In this document: piece after piece, positions 22,901 to 30,978 of the stretch
Position numbering within the stretch: position 1 is the first letter of the stretch
Layout of the letters: each line of letters starts with the position of its first letter
Source: Bacteroidaceae bacterium
Lineage (GTDB): Bacteria > Bacteroidota > Bacteroidia > Bacteroidales > Bacteroidaceae
NCBI GenBank assembly: GCA_017645305.1
Contig: JAGCPD010000024.1
Location: 1 to 39,627, forward strand
Length of the DNA stretch: 39,627 bases
Direction: 5' to 3'
The notes under the pieces: generated by a model
Database searches by the model: none
What the model was told of the DNA's origin: nothing
What the model saw: the letters and a program-made list of their open reading frames with translations, nothing else
Program-made: the position numbers and the translations under genes

Positions 22901-24603
22901 CTGCCATGACTCCCGACGAAATAACGGCCCACTGTAACGGCAAGATGCTGAAGTCCAGCCTTGAGGTTTATGTGCCCTTGGGAGGCGAGGATGATTTGGA
23001 GAATCTGGCACAGGGCACCAATACCGTGAACATCAGTGATGCAGAAACCGGTAAACTGGTGAAGGCGCTGGGCACGGATGTTCGTTTCATGGCCGAAACG
23101 GGCAGCAACGGGTTTACGGGCGATGAGAATTTCCATAGTCTTTTCGATGGTACCAGCAAGAAATGGTGCCTGAATCTGGGTACCGGTGTAAACGTTATCT
23201 TTCATGCCAGCCAGCCTGTCCGCCTCTCTGGCTATAAGATAACTACGGGTGCCGACTGTGCCCAATATACAGGGCGCAACCCTAAGGCATGGAAGCTTTA
23301 CGGTTCTACGGCGGCTGCCGGTATTAATGCCGACGATGCATCGTGGGAACTGATAACAGAGATTTCCAACGATACCAAGCTTCAGGACGTGAACTCCAGG
23401 ACCTACGAGTATAAGCTTACTTCTGCCACATCCAAGGCCTATACTACCTTCAAATGGGTTATCACGGCTCGCAAGGGAGGCGGTGACGGCGTGATACAGG
23501 TTGAGGAGCTTACCCCTGTATTGGCGGATGCTCTGCCATACCGTCCCGTTAGCATCAGCAGGAATGGGGGCAACGGCAGTGGGGAAGAAGGGTCTGCAAG
23601 CCTGTTTGATGATGATGCTTCCACCAAATGGAGCTACAGTATGGCAGATGGTCCGGCATACGTTATTATGCAGACCTCAGAGCCAATCCGTATCAACGGT
23701 TATGAGATTACCACAGCTGCCGATGCCGCCACCAACAAGAACCGGAATCCGCGCAACTGGGTCCTCTACGGCACCAATTCCGATATTCATCCCCAGGGGC
23801 ATTATTCATGGGAGCCCATCTACACTGTGAAGGACGATGCCGTGCTTCAGGATAAGAACAAGGCCACCTATCAGTTTACCGCTGATCCTACACGCAAGGC
23901 CTACAAGTATTTTATGTGGGTAATTACCGCTACGCAGGGCGACGGGGTGCTGCAGGCTGGTGAATTCAACCTTTATGCCTACGAGTCAGCTGCGACGGGT
24001 TCATCCGACCTCCTCACCGTTTCTTCCATAGGCTACGATACTTACGTCACCCCTTTTCCTGCCGACTTCAGCCTTACGGAGAATCTGGAGGCATTTACCG
24101 TAAACGAGGTTAAGGTGGGGCAGAGCTATGTTATACTAAATAAGGTTGAGAAGGTTCCTGCCGATGTGGCTGTAGTGGTAAAGGCGGTTGCTGGAGACTA
24201 TGTAGTAAAGGCTTCAGCCGTTCCAGAGCGGGACGATGTTTCTGCCAACCTGCTGCAGCCAGCCCTGTCTAATACCCTTGTTACGGACGGACAGCAGTTT
24301 TATGCCTTAGCCTGCCAGAACGATGCCACAGGGTTCTATGCTGCCGCGAAAGGCGATTATATCCCCTATGGCAAGGGGTACCTGCTACTGCCTGCCGGCA
24401 TGCAGGAACAGGTTTTCTATTTCGATGACAATGAGACGGGCATTGGTGAAGTGAAGAATGAAAGAGTGAAAAGTGAAAAATCCGCAGATGCTGCCTATGA
24501 CCTTTCCGGCCGGCAAGTTGATAATGGGAAATTGATAATGGATAATGGACAATTAAAGTCAGGCATCTACATCGTGAACGGGAAAAAGATATCCATCAGA
24601 TAA
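19936..24603 (+). CDS. Large modular secreted protein with SGNH-hydrolase-like and discoidin-like domains
   Basis: A 1555-residue protein with a signal peptide (LVLSALLFLFAGSVLAQ). Two repeated domains (about 25-230 and 245-450) each open with FYIDFG and contain LLGDLAI..ATEDY/ATQDY. An SGNH hydrolase-like core follows (about 655-845): SVFGSSVANG as block I, GGNTTNN, FGLSLGNEG as the GxN block and DTYHQNTAGH as the catalytic Asp/His block. Next come a LamG-like domain (about 860-1015), two F5/8-type-C-like domains (about 1050-1190 and 1205-1355, each with SLFD, KW and R(N)P..W.LYG) and a C-terminal LSGRQ...GIYIVNGKK tail typical of exported Bacteroidota proteins. Likely a carbohydrate esterase with binding modules. 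The last about 55 residues are partly encoded by simple repeats. Confidence 0.8.
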   Translation: MTKRTLVLSALLFLFAGSVLAQTVERSFYIDFGQNNVTNQGYLTNTDANGNKWNNLHGKGTAAPDKAYALTKIDLASADGAASDIKLETGTTFSTNGYSNGGLQSPKKTLLGDLAIESATQDYFFMEGSQDYGVLHFTGLNPEKAYRFHSFGSRTSDDARVAWFTFGGENVWTGEMQMGGSKIGDGGYNGNNNKILVSDPVFPDRDGNIDLTICKKTKGAMVYLNCMKIEELSGLERPNQKLTLAQKFYIDFGETSNTTRGRQTSAKDKNGNYWTNLSSGSSSSNAISAKTLAMKNSANSTSSRYRLVTTCTQYTNGIDAGGNNSPSDELLGDLAIQTATEDYMFIDNGDCRPFKFTNLNKDNCYKLYIYGSRNHTDNRITQYNIEGQHVWSGGQVTSGNSVGGEGNNGNIRNILVTDYIYPSRKGEIIINFQRVTGMAHISAMKIEEYTGGIRPEEPLEFTELKLSGNAEDVVFKSIGSNQYQAFAKLTKGTFLLSGKTPEGDVTLTCTGGWAFDLAAENAPVAFTVDKDCVARITVDAASQTLDVLPVTMNVRGSIAAGNPEIAYKGGGVWESEVTLPETSSQQWVDKTMYFALNNSEDLAIKRLKGASTRYALGMASNGQDVENIYQNAGTYTITVDMVNGVYNISAPIDENRISVFGSSVANGQGATDYMGYRYLYGQHLIRRYESGESKTRFYTSNVSIGGNTTNNLLGRYDDLIRDFGRYVIFGLSLGNEGIHGASDQNAIFTQWRDNMLKLIKMVRADGKIPVVMNNYTRGDYVASDYSYVKKLNLLIHEWDVPSFNCLGSIDKGDGQWADGYVSDTYHQNTAGHYEFFYSMVPSLFDALKAGKAMPKRNTSKSMTLAAGKMIRFSPEGTAHPFTVTARVKGGEGQVLRVRCSQGYATVSVTAEGKVVLKTPAGATLTSSNAITDTNWHNITLTSYYAQQRTLLYLDKTSAGVVNERMGEIQEIGLGGGSEREVSELVFWRSAMTPDEITAHCNGKMLKSSLEVYVPLGGEDDLENLAQGTNTVNISDAETGKLVKALGTDVRFMAETGSNGFTGDENFHSLFDGTSKKWCLNLGTGVNVIFHASQPVRLSGYKITTGADCAQYTGRNPKAWKLYGSTAAAGINADDASWELITEISNDTKLQDVNSRTYEYKLTSATSKAYTTFKWVITARKGGGDGVIQVEELTPVLADALPYRPVSISRNGGNGSGEEGSASLFDDDASTKWSYSMADGPAYVIMQTSEPIRINGYEITTAADAATNKNRNPRNWVLYGTNSDIHPQGHYSWEPIYTVKDDAVLQDKNKATYQFTADPTRKAYKYFMWVITATQGDGVLQAGEFNLYAYESAATGSSDLLTVSSIGYDTYVTPFPADFSLTENLEAFTVNEVKVGQSYVILNKVEKVPADVAVVVKAVAGDYVVKASAVPERDDVSANLLQPALSNTLVTDGQQFYALACQNDATGFYAAAKGDYIPYGKGYLLLPAGMQEQVFYFDDNETGIGEVKNERVKSEKSADAAYDLSGRQVDNGKLIMDNGQLKSGIYIVNGKKISIR
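24450..24560 (+). repeat. Simple repeats inside the 3' end of the secreted-protein gene
   Basis: The stretch holds AATGAAAGAGTGAAAAGTG, matching the array at 6953-6997, then GATAATG heptamers (about 24520-24556). They encode VKNERVKSEK and DNGKLIMDNGQLK without breaking the frame. Confidence 0.8.
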
Positions 24604-24631
24604 CGACCGAAGAAAAGTAGTAAAGATTTTC

Positions 24632-25519
24632 TTATGGTTTCCAGTTCTGGATGTTGCGGACCAAGCCTTGGTACTTAGCCCTTTTCACAGCTGAGTCTTT
24701 GAAAAGGGCTTTGTATTGTTCGGGGGTGAGGGTTCGCCAGTCATTTTCCTGCATACCGAGCAGCTGGGGTGAGGGTTGGAAGGCTTCGTCCTGGGTGGGT
24801 TGTGACTCCCCAAACTGGGGGCAGGCACGCAGGCAGCGGTCGCAACCATAGAAGGTACGGTGCAGGTGCAGGTCTTGCGGTAGTTCTCCCCTGTTTTCTA
24901 TGGTTTGATAGCTGATGCACAGACGGGCATCAAGACCCTGGGGGGTGAGGGCTGGGCAGAGCGACTGCCAGCCTGCGAAATCATGGGGAGGAGGGGCTAA
25001 GGGCTGGTCGTACGCATCGGATTCCTGTTCGACAAAGATTTCGCCCAAAAAGACGGTGGGCCCGTATCCGGGTACGGCAATCAGACCGTTACGACAGAAC
25101 TGGCCTATGCCGCACCGCCATGCCCAGTAGCGTTCCAAAACAGGGGCAGTATCTACAAAGCAGCGCCCCTGCAGGCCTGCCTCAGCCATAAGTTGGCGCA
25201 GACGCTCCCGCATAACGTCATGATAGTCCCTGCCCTGTGCATACAGGCTGATGCCGGGCTGCTGGCGGCTGGGCATATAGTTGAGAGCAAGGCTGATGAT
25301 GCTTCGGACACCGGGGTGCAGCAGGGTGGGTTGCAGGCGCATCTCCACATGGTTCTGCATATACTGCATGTCAGCCTGATAGCCTAACTGCAGCCACTGG
25401 CGGAACCTTCGAGCATACCACTGCTGAACGGGCTCAGCGGGAGCCAGGCCACAGGCTACGAAGCCCAGGCGGTGGGCCTGGGCTTTCAGTTCCTTACTGT
25501 TCAAAGGTGCAGAATTCAT
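24632..25519 (-). CDS. queG: Epoxyqueuosine reductase-like protein with degenerate Fe-S region
   Basis: A 295-residue QueG homologue; QueG reduces epoxyqueuosine to queuosine in tRNA using cobalamin and two 4Fe-4S clusters. Family features are LGFVACGLAPAEP, RSIISLALNYM, DTAPVLERYWAWRCGIGQFCRNGLIAVPGYGPTVFLGEIF, ARLCISYQTIE and YGCDRCLRACPQF. The first cluster motif, normally CGxCxxCxxxCP before the DARRCISY block, reads HDFAGWQSLCP here, so three of its four cysteines are gone while the frame is intact. The second motif is kept. It may still work with one cluster, or have another role. It overlaps the upstream deacetylase gene by 26 bases. Confidence 0.8.
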   Translation of the reverse strand: MNSAPLNSKELKAQAHRLGFVACGLAPAEPVQQWYARRFRQWLQLGYQADMQYMQNHVEMRLQPTLLHPGVRSIISLALNYMPSRQQPGISLYAQGRDYHDVMRERLRQLMAEAGLQGRCFVDTAPVLERYWAWRCGIGQFCRNGLIAVPGYGPTVFLGEIFVEQESDAYDQPLAPPPHDFAGWQSLCPALTPQGLDARLCISYQTIENRGELPQDLHLHRTFYGCDRCLRACPQFGESQPTQDEAFQPSPQLLGMQENDWRTLTPEQYKALFKDSAVKRAKYQGLVRNIQNWKP

Positions 25520-26111
25520 AACCTTGCTGCTGAAGCCATGTCAGTGCCTGTGGCAAAGCATGCTTCAGTTTCTCTATGCTTTTCAGGGAATCATGGAAGG
25601 TGATGATGCTGCCGGGACGGGTATATCGCTTTACGTTGCGCACCACATCGTCGGCAGTAAGCAGACGGCTGTAATCGCGGGTGACAACATCCCACATCAC
25701 TACCTTTATGCCAACGTGTCGTAGGACGCGGTACTGAACGGTGCGAATCCATCCATGCGGCGGGCGAAAAAGGCGGGTGTGCAGAACCTCGTCGGCTTTC
25801 TTGATGTTGGCAAGATATGTCCACGTAAAATGCCGCATACCGGACATGTGGTTGTAGGTGTGGTTGCCTATCTGGTGGCCGCGCTGACGGACCTCCTCAA
25901 GCAGGTGGGGGTACTTGACGGCATTCTCGCCTACCATGAAGAAAGTGGCCTTGGCACCAAAGCGGTCCAGCGTGTCAAGGATGAAAGGTGTTGCCTCGGG
26001 GATAGGACCGTCATCGAAAGTCAGATATACCGACTTCCGGTGACGATCCATCCTCCACAAAGCATGTGGGAAGAGCCAACGCAGGAATATAGCGGGTTGC
26101 TCTATTATCAT
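25494..26111 (-). CDS. NodB-type polysaccharide deacetylase
   Basis: A 205-residue carbohydrate esterase family 4 protein that removes N- or O-acetyl groups from polysaccharide or peptidoglycan. The five NodB motifs are visible: YLTFDDGP, GNHTYNH (metal His pair), RPPHGW, WDVVTRDY and ITFHDS. No signal peptide is obvious, though residues 5-20 form a weak hydrophobic stretch (PAIFLRWLFPHALW) that might anchor it. Its 3' end overlaps the queG-like gene; the DUF2723 gene ends 21 bases upstream. Confidence 0.92.
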   Translation of the reverse strand: MIIEQPAIFLRWLFPHALWRMDRHRKSVYLTFDDGPIPEATPFILDTLDRFGAKATFFMVGENAVKYPHLLEEVRQRGHQIGNHTYNHMSGMRHFTWTYLANIKKADEVLHTRLFRPPHGWIRTVQYRVLRHVGIKVVMWDVVTRDYSRLLTADDVVRNVKRYTRPGSIITFHDSLKSIEKLKHALPQALTWLQQQGYEFCTFEQ

Positions 26112-26132
26112 GTTGGCGTTAGGCTTTAGTCA

Positions 26133-29100
26133 TCAGCTGTCAACTTCCACTTCCTCCTCGTCTTCTGAATCATCAATGCCGGCAGCACCATATAGATGCT
26201 TCTGCAGGACTTTGTTAAAGGCATCCAGTATCAGTGCCATATCCTTTGCCCTGTCGCTTTCTGCAATTTTCAGCACCTCAGTAGCAGCGTGCATCTGATA
26301 GAGGTAGTACATGCAGTCCTTCTCGCTCTGAAGCAGCATCTTGCCGGGCAGACTCAGATACCAGTTTATATATTCTGCTGCGTTGGCAGCAATAGGATAG
26401 GCTATCTGATCGGCCATCTTCTTGTTTCCGACGGCAATCCATGCCCGTGCCAGATCCAATGAATAGCCGGCATAGTTATGGGGCAGGGTGGTGGGGGGCA
26501 GCACCTGCTCGGCATACTTGATGAGACGGGCAGCCTTATCCTTCTTGCCCTCCCGCAGCAGGCGTGTTGCCAGCTGTGCCATCATACGGCGATGGGTGTA
26601 GCACATACGGGATACTGTCTCGTCCAGATAGATATTGGGATTATCCACTCCGCCGAAGGCAAAGTGCGTCATGATGTTCTCGTACATCTTGTCGGTGTCC
26701 ATGTCCTTGCCGCTCTCGCTGGTCTTGAAGGGAGTGATGCGGTTGGCAAGACCCTCCTGAACAAGGTAGTCACCCAAACAGCCGTAGTTATCCTTGCCTA
26801 CGGTGATGGCAACGTACAGGGGGCGCTCCCAGTTGCACTGAGCCAGCATCTCGTACATCATCATCTCACTCTTATAGACGGCTCGCTTACCCTTAAGGCT
26901 GATATGCATAACGTCGGGTATGCTGTCTCCGGCTATCATCATGCCACTGCGCTTAACGGCTTCTTTATCGACGGTCAGGACAATGGAGTCCGTTGGGAAT
27001 ATCTGAAGGTCGGGATTGTCGTTCAGCACCCACTTGTCTATGATGTTACGTAGTTCGTAGGGGTTGTCGCCCAGCACCTGACGCATCATCTCGGGGTCAT
27101 TCCGGTAAGCCTCGATGGCCTGTTCCAGTATGCCGGGACGTACGCTTACACCCTCGCGGGTTCCTGCCACATACTGCAGTCGGCTCCAATGAATGGGCAC
27201 GGCAGGCGAGTCGTAGGCGGGACGCTTCATCTGGTCAATATACCAGTCGGTCTGCAGATAGGAAAGGTTGCAGACGCGGGCATCGGTGCGGAACTCTTCT
27301 GTCTCCTGTGCATACCACAGAGGGAAGGTGTCGTTATCTCCGTTGGTGAAGATGATGGGATTGTTGCCTTGTGACAGCGTTTGCAGGTAGTTGCGGCCAA
27401 AGTCGCGGCAAGTGTAGCGGCCGCTGCGGTCGTGGTCGTCCCAAGTCTGGCTTGCCATCTGTATCGGTACCAGAACACACAGGCAGCTGAGTGCCGCACA
27501 CAGGTTCTGGTTCTTGAGCAGCTTTTGCAGATAGTCAGAAATGGCAGCAACGCCCAGTCCCACCCAAATGGCAAAAGCATAGAACGAACCGGCATAGGCG
27601 TAGTCTCGTTCACGTGGCTGCATAGGTGTCTGGTTCAGGTATATGACGATGGCCAGACCCGTCATGAAGAACAGGAAGAAGACAATGCCGAACTGCTTCT
27701 CGCCCTCGTTGTTGTTTGCCTTTGTGTTGCAGAACAGCTGCCAGAAAAGACCCAGCAGACCCAAGAGCAGGGGCAGGCAGTAGAAGACATTGCGACCTTT
27801 ATTCTCACGTAGGTCGCTGGGTAGCTTACTTTGATCGCCCAGTCGTAGGTTGTCAAGGAACGGAATACCCGTCAGCCAGTTGCCGTGCTCCCATTCGCCG
27901 TTGCCCTGAATGTCATTCTGGCGTCCGGCAAAGTTCCACATGAAGTATCGCCAGTACATAAAGTTAACCTGATAGCTGAGGAAGAAGCGCAGGTTCTCAA
28001 GCCAGGTAGGAGTCTTTATCTGCACCATCTCGCCACAGCGTTCATAGCTCTTGGTAGTACCCTTAACACCGCCCATCCAGCTCTCGTATGCCTGTGCGTG
28101 TGAACTGCTGTACATACGGGGGAAGAACATATTCTGCTGATAGAGGTACTCCTGATCGTAGCGCTGAATCTCGTAACGGTCGGGTTCATCGGGACTGGCT
28201 TTCTCCTTGCGCTGATAAACGGGAGCCTTCTGTTTGCTTACGGGAACGCAGTACTGGCCCTCGACCTTCAACTCAACCTGGCTGGTATAGGCCTGACCAT
28301 AGAGGAGCGGCCGGTCACCGTACTGTTCGCGGCTCAGGTAGGTGCCCAGGGTAAAGATGTCCTCGGGCGAGTTCTGATCCATGGGCGTATTGGCTGAACT
28401 GCGTATTACGATAACAGCGTATGAACTGTAGCCAATCATAATCATGAGCATACACAGCAGGCTGGAGTTCATTAGACGGGCAGAGACAAGCTTCTTGCCG
28501 TCTTTCTTGAGACGCAGCAGCACAAACAGGGCAGCCAGGATAAAAATGCCCAGCACAATGCTGCCGATGCCGTATCCGTAGAAGGGAATACCCAGCATAC
28601 CCACGCTAAGCAGGTACGAGATATTCATGCGTGTACGGCTCTGCTGCCTCCGGGTTTCCCAGATGCTCCAAAGCACAATAGCCACCAATAATATAATGTA
28701 TATAATAAGACCTGTGTTAAAGGGGCAGTTCAGGCTGTTTACAAACAGCAGCTCGAACCATCCGCCAACCTTCACGATACCGGGAACAATACCATACAGC
28801 ACAGCGGCAACCAGTGCACCGCTACCAGCTACGGAGAGAAGTGCTCCTTTAAGGTTGGGATTCTTGGCCTTCTTATAGTAATAGATAAGCACCAGTGCAG
28901 GCACGCAGAGCAGGTTCAGCAGGTGCACGCCAATGCTAAGGCCGGTGAGATAGGCAATCAGTATGAGCCAACGGTCAGAACCAGCCTCATCGGCATGGTC
29001 TTCCCACTTCAGCATCAGCCAGAACACAACGGCAGTGAAAAGACTGCTGTAGGCATACACCTCTCCCTCTACGGCACTGAACCAGAAAGTGTCAGAGAAG

Positions 29101-29495
29101 GTGTAAACCAAGGCACCCGTCAGGGCACTGGCCTCAACGGTAATCAATTGGGCCATGTTCTTCAGCTGACCGTTCTCGCCCAGCAGTTTATGCCCCAGGT
29201 GACTGATACTCCAGAAGAGAAACATGATACAGGCAGCGCTAAAGAGCGCGCTCATAGTGTTCACCATACGGGCCACCAGGGCGGGGTCGCTTACAAACTG
29301 TGTAAAGAGGTTTGCCGTAAGCATGAAGAATGGTGCCCCAGGGGGATGTCCTACCTCCAGCTTGTATGCCGTGGTAATGAACTCAGGGCAGTCCCAAAAG
29401 CTTGCCGTAGGCTCTATCGTGCTGCAATACACGAAGGCTGCAATGGCAAATGTAATCCAACCCATCAGGTTGTCAACAAGTCTGAACTGTTTCAT
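26133..29495 (-). CDS. DUF2723 (GT117-type) membrane protein
   Basis: A 1120-residue protein with the DUF2723 signature at its N-terminus: TFAIAAFVYCSTIEPTASFWDCPEFI followed by YKLEVGHPPGAPFFML, the Asp/Glu-containing first loop of GT-C type glycosyltransferases. About a dozen membrane segments fill residues 1-650; the C-terminal part (about 700-1120) is soluble and ends in an acidic DDSEDEEEVEVDS tail. The family relates to TMEM260, an O-mannosyltransferase of animals (known), so a protein O-glycosylation role on the periplasmic side is plausible here (inference). A -7 box lies at 29536-29543. Confidence 0.88.
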   Translation of the reverse strand: MKQFRLVDNLMGWITFAIAAFVYCSTIEPTASFWDCPEFITTAYKLEVGHPPGAPFFMLTANLFTQFVSDPALVARMVNTMSALFSAACIMFLFWSISHLGHKLLGENGQLKNMAQLITVEASALTGALVYTFSDTFWFSAVEGEVYAYSSLFTAVVFWLMLKWEDHADEAGSDRWLILIAYLTGLSIGVHLLNLLCVPALVLIYYYKKAKNPNLKGALLSVAGSGALVAAVLYGIVPGIVKVGGWFELLFVNSLNCPFNTGLIIYIILLVAIVLWSIWETRRQQSRTRMNISYLLSVGMLGIPFYGYGIGSIVLGIFILAALFVLLRLKKDGKKLVSARLMNSSLLCMLMIMIGYSSYAVIVIRSSANTPMDQNSPEDIFTLGTYLSREQYGDRPLLYGQAYTSQVELKVEGQYCVPVSKQKAPVYQRKEKASPDEPDRYEIQRYDQEYLYQQNMFFPRMYSSSHAQAYESWMGGVKGTTKSYERCGEMVQIKTPTWLENLRFFLSYQVNFMYWRYFMWNFAGRQNDIQGNGEWEHGNWLTGIPFLDNLRLGDQSKLPSDLRENKGRNVFYCLPLLLGLLGLFWQLFCNTKANNNEGEKQFGIVFFLFFMTGLAIVIYLNQTPMQPRERDYAYAGSFYAFAIWVGLGVAAISDYLQKLLKNQNLCAALSCLCVLVPIQMASQTWDDHDRSGRYTCRDFGRNYLQTLSQGNNPIIFTNGDNDTFPLWYAQETEEFRTDARVCNLSYLQTDWYIDQMKRPAYDSPAVPIHWSRLQYVAGTREGVSVRPGILEQAIEAYRNDPEMMRQVLGDNPYELRNIIDKWVLNDNPDLQIFPTDSIVLTVDKEAVKRSGMMIAGDSIPDVMHISLKGKRAVYKSEMMMYEMLAQCNWERPLYVAITVGKDNYGCLGDYLVQEGLANRITPFKTSESGKDMDTDKMYENIMTHFAFGGVDNPNIYLDETVSRMCYTHRRMMAQLATRLLREGKKDKAARLIKYAEQVLPPTTLPHNYAGYSLDLARAWIAVGNKKMADQIAYPIAANAAEYINWYLSLPGKMLLQSEKDCMYYLYQMHAATEVLKIAESDRAKDMALILDAFNKVLQKHLYGAAGIDDSEDEEEVEVDS

Positions 29496-29535
29496 TTAGT
29501 GTATGTATTTAGTTGTTTATATTGATTGCGCCATG

Positions 29536-29543
29536 CAAAAGTA
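29536..29543 (-). promoter_or_regulatory. -7 box upstream of the DUF2723 gene
   Basis: Minus-strand TACTTTTG matches TAnnTTTG, about 40 bases before the start codon. No TTTG at -33 was found. Confidence 0.5.
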
Positions 29544-29584
29544 CTACTTTTCTTTCTCTTCTTTACGGTCTAATGGTAAAATTA

Positions 29585-30040
29585 TTATCCTTTAACCATG
29601 TTTAGAACCATAATTAATATTCCGTAACGTATAGCCTTCCCCAGCATGATGCTTAGGAATGAGAGGCTTAGGTTTGCCCTCATATACCCCAACGTTACTG
29701 CCAGGGCACTTCCCAGTACGGGAAGAAAGCAGAAAAAGCCCATCCAGGCACCCCTGCCCTGCAGCCAGCGTTGCGTCCTTTCCACTTTCTCTCTTTTTAC
29801 ATGCAGGTATTTCTCTATCCACTCAATCTTTCCCAGGCTTCCCACCCAATAGTTGAACATGCTTCCCATAACATTGCCTATGGTGGCACTGACAAATAAG
29901 GGCCAGGGCCTTAACCCTGCCAAAAGAAGACCAGCCAACAGCGTCTCGCTGCTGAAAGGAAAAACGCTGCCGGCAATAAAGGCGGCAATTCCCATTCCCC
30001 AATATCCCAGGGGCATTATATATTGTATTAGGGCATCCAT
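29585..30040 (-). CDS. YqaA/DedA-like membrane protein
   Basis: A 151-residue inner-membrane protein of the SNARE-associated (DedA-like) YqaA subgroup, with about four membrane segments. Family traits are SVFPFSSETLLAGLLLAG near the N-terminus, the GNVMGSMFNYWVGSLG turn, a basic amphipathic stretch (EKYLHVKREKVERTQRWLQGRGAW) and FCFLPVLGSALAVTLGYMR. Proposed family roles are lipid or proton-linked transport; the substrate is unknown. It overlaps the upstream membrane-protein gene by 13 bases and is the last gene of the group. Confidence 0.88.
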   Translation of the reverse strand: MDALIQYIMPLGYWGMGIAAFIAGSVFPFSSETLLAGLLLAGLRPWPLFVSATIGNVMGSMFNYWVGSLGKIEWIEKYLHVKREKVERTQRWLQGRGAWMGFFCFLPVLGSALAVTLGYMRANLSLSFLSIMLGKAIRYGILIMVLNMVKG

Positions 30041-30966
30041 AAATTAAAATAAGCCATTGCGCCGCATAAGAGTAGCGACAGAATAAAGAATGCGTTGCTG
30101 AGCCAACTCTTGGTAAGCGAGAAATAATGAGCTATTAGCGGACAAGAACTGACTAAAAGCAGCGACATGGTGTTTTGGTACTCATTGGGCTGCAGGAAGA
30201 GGTACAAAATGAACAGAATGGTCTGCGTGGTATAAATGTAGAGTATCATTCTGACTCGTATCTTATCATTGTACTTGGTTTGCAGATAGTGAATCATTCC
30301 TACCAGGCTCAGCAAGATAACAATTCCCGCAGACACCATTGTGGCAAGCGACAGGCTTGTTATTGCCTGCCATGAGACGGGCTGCCACAGAAAGTGTGAT
30401 GAAAGGAATTCCAATAGGTAGTCTGTTTTATTCGTAAGGAAACACCAGACAGCCCAACACCAATAAGGTATAGCTGTTCCCAGAATGCCCGCCCAGAATC
30501 CGCGCCATGTGAAAGCACGCATAAACCCTATAAGGTAAATGTAATAGAGAATACCCATAGGTAACAGAACGGCAGAGAACAGGCTGCCTAATCCAAGGAA
30601 AAGGAAACTGTGAAAAACCCAAAGCGTAGGGGCATATAGCTGGTATGATCTGAACAGAAGGTAGTAGCTCATAGCAAGACAAACAGCACTGATGGCGGGA
30701 GCTCCCAATGGATGCATGAATGACAAACAGGAGGTCAGTACAAGCCATACGCAGGCCATCATTCTGGTGCGGATGCGGATGATGTGCTGGATTGCGTTCG
30801 TTTCCATACAGATACTGGTGGTAGTCGCACATAGCCCCCATCCTATGAGGCTATCTGTAGTAAATGCCTGCTGCGGCCACCACCACAGGATAGTTGCCAA
30901 TACAGCGCAGACAGGCAGTGTTACCACGCTCTCAGCTACCTTATTCTGAAACCGACTACTCCTCAA
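30028..30966 (-). CDS. Polytopic membrane protein of unknown function
   Basis: A 312-residue, very hydrophobic protein with about eight to nine predicted membrane spans; I do not recognise a named family. Its only charged stretches are short loops (for example QTKYNDKIRVR). The start is TTG (30964-30966), set inside a CATTGAG heptamer duplication; no upstream ATG is in frame, so the N-terminus is less certain. It lies 12 bases after purD and overlaps the YqaA-type gene, so it belongs to the same transcript. Confidence 0.75.
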   Translation of the reverse strand: MRSSRFQNKVAESVVTLPVCAVLATILWWWPQQAFTTDSLIGWGLCATTTSICMETNAIQHIIRIRTRMMACVWLVLTSCLSFMHPLGAPAISAVCLAMSYYLLFRSYQLYAPTLWVFHSFLFLGLGSLFSAVLLPMGILYYIYLIGFMRAFTWRGFWAGILGTAIPYWCWAVWCFLTNKTDYLLEFLSSHFLWQPVSWQAITSLSLATMVSAGIVILLSLVGMIHYLQTKYNDKIRVRMILYIYTTQTILFILYLFLQPNEYQNTMSLLLVSSCPLIAHYFSLTKSWLSNAFFILSLLLCGAMAYFNLWMP

Positions 30967-30978
30967 TGCTCAATGAAT

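Noticed and set aside
24610..24633. AAGAAAA/TTTTCTT inverted repeat between convergent genes
   Set aside because: Only seven A/T-rich pairs, overlapping the queG-like stop codon; too weak to call a terminator.
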